A DNA stretch of 10,783 nt, taken from assembly GCA_964383905.1 (NCBI GenBank), contig CAYLJO010000208.1:1-10783 (forward strand). Reading direction: 5' to 3'. Position numbers and translations under genes: made by a program. The stretch is from CAYLJO01 sp964383905. GTDB lineage: Bacteria; Acidobacteriota; Blastocatellia; Pyrinomonadales; Pyrinomonadaceae. Below the pieces are notes generated by a model that saw only the letters and a program-made list of their open reading frames with translations, was not told the DNA's origin and ran no database searches. Of this stretch, positions 7,867 through 10,783 are shown piece after piece (within the stretch, counting starts at the first letter, position 1; the number at the start of each line of letters is the position of its first letter).

Positions 7867-8247
7867 TCAGACTTCCTGATCGTCACTCAGCAGGTTGCTG
7901 ATGGTTTTAGTCAAACCTTCAAGATCGGGCTTTGTGATGTATGCCTGCGCGCCAGCCGATAGCCCGGCCTGCCTGTCAGATTCGTATACTGCGCCGGAAT
8001 GGAAAATGACCGGCGTCTGAGGTGTTAACTCGCAGAGCCTGCGGCACAGATCGAGCCCGTTTCCGTCTACGTACCAGTAATCCAGGATGTATAGGTCAAA
8101 GTGTTCACGGCGGGCGAGGGCGAGCGCGTCATTAAAGGTGTTCGTCGTCGTGACCTGGTAGTTAGCACGTCTGAAAAGAGCGATGAGCATCGAACACGTA
8201 TCCTGGTGTTTATCGACACAGAGAATACGCCTTCTCGTGGCCGTCAT
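7867..8247 (-). CDS. Single-domain response regulator (CheY-like receiver)
   Basis: A 126-residue protein made only of a receiver domain, without a DNA-binding output, so it probably passes a phosphoryl signal to a partner protein. The phospho-acceptor is D56 in LYILDYWYVDG, with S84 (IFHSG) and K106 (ITKP) at the switch and lysine positions. The first strand reads ILCVDKHQDT. The usual pair of Mg2+-binding acidic residues is here D12-K13, so one acid is replaced by lysine, which may weaken metal binding or alter phosphorylation. I start at the ATG at 8245-8247 because GAGG stands 8 bases in front of it and the receiver begins at once. An upstream in-frame start at 8277 would add ten unrelated residues. 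No histidine kinase is encoded in the window. A well-formed promoter lies upstream at 8312-8340. Confidence 0.92.
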   Translation of the reverse strand: MTATRRRILCVDKHQDTCSMLIALFRRANYQVTTTNTFNDALALARREHFDLYILDYWYVDGNGLDLCRRLCELTPQTPVIFHSGAVYESDRQAGLSAGAQAYITKPDLEGLTKTISNLLSDDQEV

Positions 8248-8311
8248 GGGGGGAGCCTCAAAGCAAAATCCGACCAAGTTAAGAATCGAGAGGAAGGGGC
8301 AGGTACACCTA

Positions 8312-8340
8312 TATATAGCACTATTGCCTTCACTTGTCCA
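8312..8340 (-). promoter_or_regulatory. Sigma70-type promoter of the response regulator gene
   Basis: On the minus strand TGGACA (8335-8340) and TATATA (8312-8317) are separated by exactly 17 bases, with TGC directly before the -10 box. A transcript starting near 8305 would have a leader of about 58 bases before the ATG at 8247. Confidence 0.55.
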
Positions 8341-8513
8341 TTTTCCCCTTATTCCCCCTGCCTCATTTCAAGACAAGGCGTTAGTAGCCTGTAGTCAATC
8401 GACGTTATTTCCGAAGAAACAACGGGCTATAACACAGAAGTAGATCAGGTGGGGCAAGTTCCACCGTCATGTTAAGGGAGCAAGACCTGTTCGGTCGCTG
8501 CCAGCCGGCGCGC
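8341..8513. other. Intergenic stretch with no recognisable gene
   Basis: Between the response regulator promoter and the large inverted repeat I see no credible reading frame, RNA gene or terminator. The last 13 bases before the repeat (8508-8520) alternate G/C then G/T, a purine-pyrimidine tract of the kind that can adopt Z-DNA. Confidence 0.4.
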
Positions 8514-8554
8514 GCGTGTGGCAGGAGGCTTAACCCACGCCTCCTGCCACACGC
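8514..8554. repeat. Perfect 16-bp inverted repeat (REP-like palindrome)
   Basis: GCGTGTGGCAGGAGGC (8514-8529) is followed, after the 9-base loop TTAACCCAC, by its exact reverse complement at 8539-8554. The stem is very GC-rich. Neither strand has a T-run after it, and the genes on either side point away from it, so a Rho-independent terminator is neither expected nor seen. It may be a repetitive extragenic palindrome, a protein-binding site or a small mobile relic. Confidence 0.75.
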
Positions 8555-8598
8555 AACTTACGCCCCACTCTCCGCCTGAAAGAAAAAGCGAGGCCCGA

Positions 8599-8749
8599 TT
8601 AATGATGGAAGCGGTCACGGTACTCGGCAGCCATCACGCGCGTGCGTCTCATGCGCCGCGCCGAAAGTCGACCAGAAGATGTAGAGCGCGATCATCGTCG
8701 AAATCAGCAAGTCTGCCGGGTGCCATCCTGTGAATAAGCGGTTGACATA
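8599..8749 (-). pseudogene. Possible decayed fragment of a small membrane protein gene
   Basis: On the minus strand one frame is open for 44 codons (8749 down to 8618) and reads like genuine protein: LFTGWHPADLLIS, then a membrane-helix-like LYIFWSTFGAAHE. It has no good start codon or ribosome binding site. It ends in DGCRVP, but skipping one base near 8635-8640 continues it as RVMAAEYRDRFHH before a TAA at 8599-8601, which looks like the natural C-terminus. Codon third positions are GC-rich as in neighbouring genes. I do not recognise the family. It could equally be a chance frame. Its upstream end is cut by the promoter and riboswitch of the exchanger gene. Confidence 0.3.
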
Positions 8750-8775
8750 TTAGAACATTTCTGGCAAAACATAAT
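8742..8775 (+). promoter_or_regulatory. Possible promoter of the riboswitch-exchanger transcript
   Basis: A perfect -35 box TTGACA (8742-8747) and a near-consensus CATAAT (8770-8775) precede the aptamer. Their spacing is 22 bases, longer than the usual 16-19, so the two boxes may not work together. A start 7 bases after CATAAT would fall at 8782, right at the first base-paired G of the aptamer. Confidence 0.35.
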
Positions 8776-8779
8776 CTGT

Positions 8780-8904
8780 ACGGAAGGGGAGTAGCTTAGC
8801 CGCACACTCGACCAGGCGGCCCCGCGGAATCCGACATACTGGTGCCTTCGGGCATCCGATCCGCGGGCAGAACTTCCAAAGTTTCTGAGAGCCAGACCTT
8901 CGTC
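8780..8904 (+). ncRNA. yybP-ykoY (Mn2+) riboswitch aptamer
   Basis: The three sequence signatures of this riboswitch class are present in order: GGGGAGTAGC (8786-8795), the loop CCGACATACT (8831-8840) and GCCAGACCTT (8891-8900, class form GCAAGACCTT). Hand folding gives the expected four-way junction. P1 pairs GAAGG (8783-8787) with CCTTC (8897-8901), extended past a bulged G82 by AC/GT. P2 pairs GCCGC (8799-8803) with GCGGC (8816-8820). P3 pairs CCCGCGGA (8821-8828) with TCCGCGGG (8860-8867) and is topped by GGTGCC-TTCG-GGCATC (8841-8856). P4 pairs AGAACTT (8869-8875) with AAGTTTCT (8879-8886) with one bulged T. Members of this class bind Mn2+ and switch on metal exporters. Here it leads into the CaCA exchanger at 9115. 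It also explains why the reading frame upstream of 9115 is not protein coding. Confidence 0.88.
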
Positions 8905-8955
8905 ACTACCGGGACCATCGCGGTAAGCGACGAAGCGCCTGGCTCTTTTGCTTTT
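8888..8955 (+). terminator. Riboswitch-controlled Rho-independent terminator (expression platform)
   Basis: AGAGCCAG (8888-8895) pairs with CTGGCTCT (8939-8946), and CTTCGTC (8898-8904) pairs with GACGAAG (8929-8935). An inner TACCG/CGGTA stem (8907-8911 with 8921-8925) extends the hairpin, and TTTTGCTTTT follows (8946-8955). The left arm contains the 3' strand of aptamer stem P1 and the GCCAGACCTT signature. The terminator and the Mn2+-bound aptamer therefore exclude each other. Inference: without metal transcription stops here; with Mn2+ the aptamer holds P1 and the polymerase reads on into the exchanger gene (an ON switch). Confidence 0.82.
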
Positions 8956-9103
8956 GGAGCAAACATCGATAACCGCTTTCAGGATAGGACTATCCATAAT
9001 CTGCGTAGTCGAGATGTGCGATGGGACGCAGGTCGTGGCGCGCTCATTTCGCGTTTACCCCTGTCGGACGACCCGCTCACCGGTCTGCACGGGCCTACTC
9101 TCC
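8956..9103 (+). other. Leader between the terminator and the exchanger start
   Basis: About 150 untranslated bases. The only structures I see are a 6-bp stem CTGCGT (9001-9006) with ACGCAG (9026-9031) and a short GGATA/TATCC hairpin near 8982-8995. No credible upstream gene is present. Confidence 0.35.
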
Positions 9104-9110
9104 GGAGGTG
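9104..9110 (+). promoter_or_regulatory. Ribosome binding site that fixes the exchanger start
   Basis: GGAGGTG at 9104-9110, with GGAGG six bases from the ATG at 9115. The same frame is open 91 codons further upstream, but that part overlaps the riboswitch and terminator. Confidence 0.8.
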
Positions 9111-9114
9111 GCAG

Positions 9115-10374
9115 ATGATCTTCACCCTGCTGGCGCTGATCATTTGCGCGACTCTCATCTACGTTTCCTGTGAATACTTTGTTAACGGCGTCGAGTGGGT
9201 CGGACTCCGTCTCGGCGTCGCCAGGAGTTCGGTCGGTACCGTGCTGGCCGCATTCGGTACGGCCTTGCCGGAAAGCGTAGTGACCTTTGTTGCGGTAGTG
9301 ACGCCGGGTAACACCGCCGCACAAAAGCAGATCGGGGTTGGCGCGGCGCTCGGCGGCCCGCTCATCTTATCAACGATCGCCTATGCGGTGGCCGGTGTGT
9401 CGTTTCTCGCCTTCCGGCGCCGTGCTTCCCAAGCACTCCTCAGCGCGCACGAGCAGCGGCGGCTGGCCACCGATCAGGCATGGTTCCTGAGCATATTTGC
9501 GGGGAAGGTGGCGCTCGGGTTGGTCACCTTCGCCTACAAGCCCTGGCTGGGCGTGCTGTTCCTCGCGGCCTATGCGCTCTACACCTGGCGGGAAATGACC
9601 GGAGGGGGCGGGACGGATCGCGATGAAGAAGGCGATCCCGAACCTTTGAAATTCCGCCCCACTGTTAAATCGCCCTCAGCCGCCTGGGCCATCTTTCAGA
9701 CCGCGTCGGCTCTCGTCGTCATATTTATCAGTTCCGAAATATTCGTGCATCAACTCGAAGCGATCAGCCCGGCGCTCGGCATGTCCCCGCAACTGACGGC
9801 GCTGCTGCTGAGCCCAGTCGCGACGGAGCTACCCGAAACACTCAACGCCGTCATCTGGATGCGGCAGGGCAAGACGACGCTCGCCTTGGGCAACATCAGC
9901 GGGGCGATGATGATTCAGGCGACCGTGCCGAGCGCGTTCGGCATCATGTTCACCCCGTGGGTGCTGGACAAGCCGCTGATCGTGTCGGCCGTAGTGACAT
10001 TTCTCTCAATCACCCTGATGTGGGTGTTGCTGAAAAGAGGCTTGCTCACCGCGGGCAAACTTGCGTTATTCGGCTTGCTCTACCTGGTATTCGTCGGTGG
10101 TATTCTCGCCTTGTCGGGATCGTCACACGATTCATCAGTCCGGCGGATTAACCATGGAGACCGGGGGATGAGAGTTAATCGGAAAGAGGACGGTGCAGCG
10201 GAAGCCGCAGTGGCGCAGGTGGGCGGCACGGAGTATCGGCCAGGCATTGAGTATCCTTTGTCACCTGTTGACGGAGATCGCAGAGGACTGGGGCGAAGTA
10301 ACTTGTCTCATGGGCTTCTAACCACCAGAGACTTCTACCCCGCCCCAATCGATCGCCTACCTTATACTATTTAG
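9115..10374 (+). CDS. CaCA-family cation/Ca2+ exchanger, probable Mn2+ (Ca2+) exporter
   Basis: A 419-residue inner-membrane protein with about ten hydrophobic segments in two halves, split by a hydrophilic loop (about 160-188) rich in D/E/G. The two alpha repeats of the Na+/Ca2+ exchanger superfamily are visible. Repeat 1 is GTVLAAFGTALPES (41-54) with acidic E53, and repeat 2 is SPVATELPET (233-242) with E238/E241 followed by ALGNISGAMM (257-266). The usual GSN of the second element is absent in both halves (ALGGPLIL and GNISGAMM), placing it in a divergent branch. The membrane part ends near residue 336. The last 75-80 residues are hydrophilic, match nothing I know in the family (typical length 320-350), and may be read-through into former intergenic DNA. 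The Mn2+ riboswitch in its leader suggests the physiological substrate is Mn2+ expelled from the cytoplasm; Ca2+ remains possible. Confidence 0.9.
   Translation: MIFTLLALIICATLIYVSCEYFVNGVEWVGLRLGVARSSVGTVLAAFGTALPESVVTFVAVVTPGNTAAQKQIGVGAALGGPLILSTIAYAVAGVSFLAFRRRASQALLSAHEQRRLATDQAWFLSIFAGKVALGLVTFAYKPWLGVLFLAAYALYTWREMTGGGGTDRDEEGDPEPLKFRPTVKSPSAAWAIFQTASALVVIFISSEIFVHQLEAISPALGMSPQLTALLLSPVATELPETLNAVIWMRQGKTTLALGNISGAMMIQATVPSAFGIMFTPWVLDKPLIVSAVVTFLSITLMWVLLKRGLLTAGKLALFGLLYLVFVGGILALSGSSHDSSVRRINHGDRGMRVNRKEDGAAEAAVAQVGGTEYRPGIEYPLSPVDGDRRGLGRSNLSHGLLTTRDFYPAPIDRLPYTI
10363..10368 (+). promoter_or_regulatory. Possible -10 box before the cupredoxin-like gene
   Basis: TATACT overlaps the last codons of the exchanger. 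No acceptable -35 box is found at normal distance, so the call is weak. The downstream gene could instead be part of the exchanger transcript. Confidence 0.18.
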
Positions 10375-10394
10375 CAAAGTTAGCTTGCACCTGT

Positions 10395-10783
10395 GTGTCT
10401 TTCGTGATCGTCACATCGCAGGTCGGGGACGTCGCCAGCGGCACCGACTGCCAGGTAGACAATAAATTCTGTAGTAACAACGACACGAACTGCGCCAGTG
10501 CCCCTGTCCTCTTTAACGCCGGCGCGACCTATAGCCATACCTTCAATACGCCCGGCACCTACCCATACATTTGTCTACCGCACTGCCCTGGCATGAGAGG
10601 CACGATCACCGTGCAGGCAGCAACAACTTCAGCGAACCTGCAGTTTAGCGCCGCGACCTACAGTGTCAACGAAGGCGATGGCGCCGCCCCCATCACCGTC
10701 ACCTGCACCAGCGATACCACCACGGCCCTCTCGGTTGACTACGCCACCAGTGACGGCACCGCTTCACAAAAGAATAAATATAC
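10395..10783 (+). CDS. Cupredoxin-like (blue copper) plus Calx-beta protein, partial, possibly 5'-truncated
   Basis: The frame is open from 10302 to the right edge. From about 10437 it reads as the C-terminal half of a plastocyanin-like domain: SGTDC, then FCSNNDTNC, then YSHTFNTPGTYPYICLPHC and GMRGTITV. The type 1 copper ligands Cys (10572-10574), His (10581-10583) and Met (10593-10595) are in a C-x2-H-x3-M pattern. From about 10632 a Calx-beta domain starts (LQFSAATYSVNEGDG), closely similar to the one in the GH43 protein. No ATG, signal peptide or ribosome binding site precedes the domain. GTG at 10395 or 10404 are the only usable starts and would not give export. The first copper-ligand His, expected just before SGTDC, is absent (GDVASG). 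The gene therefore seems to have lost its 5' part or to contain a frameshift there. Intact relatives would be secreted electron-transfer or copper proteins. Confidence 0.6.
   Translation, partial: MSFVIVTSQVGDVASGTDCQVDNKFCSNNDTNCASAPVLFNAGATYSHTFNTPGTYPYICLPHCPGMRGTITVQAATTSANLQFSAATYSVNEGDGAAPITVTCTSDTTTALSVDYATSDGTASQKNKY

Noticed and set aside
8514..8554. The perfect palindrome as a bidirectional terminator
   Set aside because: No T-run on either side, and the flanking genes are transcribed away from it.
8704..8997. 97-codon minus-strand frame across the riboswitch
   Set aside because: It is the complement of a structured RNA leader and shows no protein features.
8842..9114. Upstream extension of the exchanger reading frame (91 more codons)
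   Set aside because: It overlaps the aptamer and terminator, has no membrane or family similarity, and the GGAGG-ATG at 9104-9117 gives a clear start.

Overview
The window looks like chromosomal DNA of a moderately GC-rich free-living bacterium, most likely Acidobacteriota (Blastocatellia-like). This is inferred from two features. One is the C-terminal cassette of a Calx-beta domain followed by a DUF4214 domain in the large secreted protein, which is frequent in that phylum. The other is the style of the single-domain response regulator. No rRNA, tRNA, IS element or CRISPR array was seen.

Left two thirds (1-7600), all on the minus strand, encodes exported proteins. In transcription order these are a 1188-residue GH43-type glycosidase with accessory domains (4034-7600), a Tat-exported amidase (2321-3955), a serine hydrolase of the class C beta-lactamase/DD-peptidase fold (1091-2173), an M28 zinc aminopeptidase (222-1064), and the first 51 codons of a lipoprotein that resembles the start of a family 5 peptide-binding protein (1-153). 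Gaps are 78, 147, 26 and 68 bases. The last three complete enzymes plus the binding lipoprotein read as an envelope set for breaking down and importing peptides, amides or murein fragments. The glycosidase upstream would add carbohydrate breakdown.

Middle (7867-8247, minus strand): a single-domain response regulator with its own good sigma70-type promoter. After it comes an 867-base gene-poor stretch holding a perfect 16-bp inverted repeat, a possible decayed gene fragment on the minus strand, and a long structured leader.

Right (8742-10374, plus strand): the most informative part. A yybP-ykoY (Mn2+) riboswitch can be folded by eye at 8780-8904, with the GGGGAGTAGC, CATAC and GCCAGACCTT signatures, a four-way junction, and a mutually exclusive Rho-independent terminator at 8888-8955. 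It leads into a CaCA-family cation/Ca2+ exchanger (start 9115), which is therefore probably a Mn2+-induced exporter of Mn2+, or of Mn2+ and Ca2+. The exchanger has an atypical hydrophilic C-terminal tail. Immediately after it lies a gene running off the window that encodes the C-terminal part of a blue-copper (cupredoxin) domain followed by a Calx-beta domain. It lacks a convincing start, signal peptide and first copper-ligand histidine, so it may be 5'-truncated.
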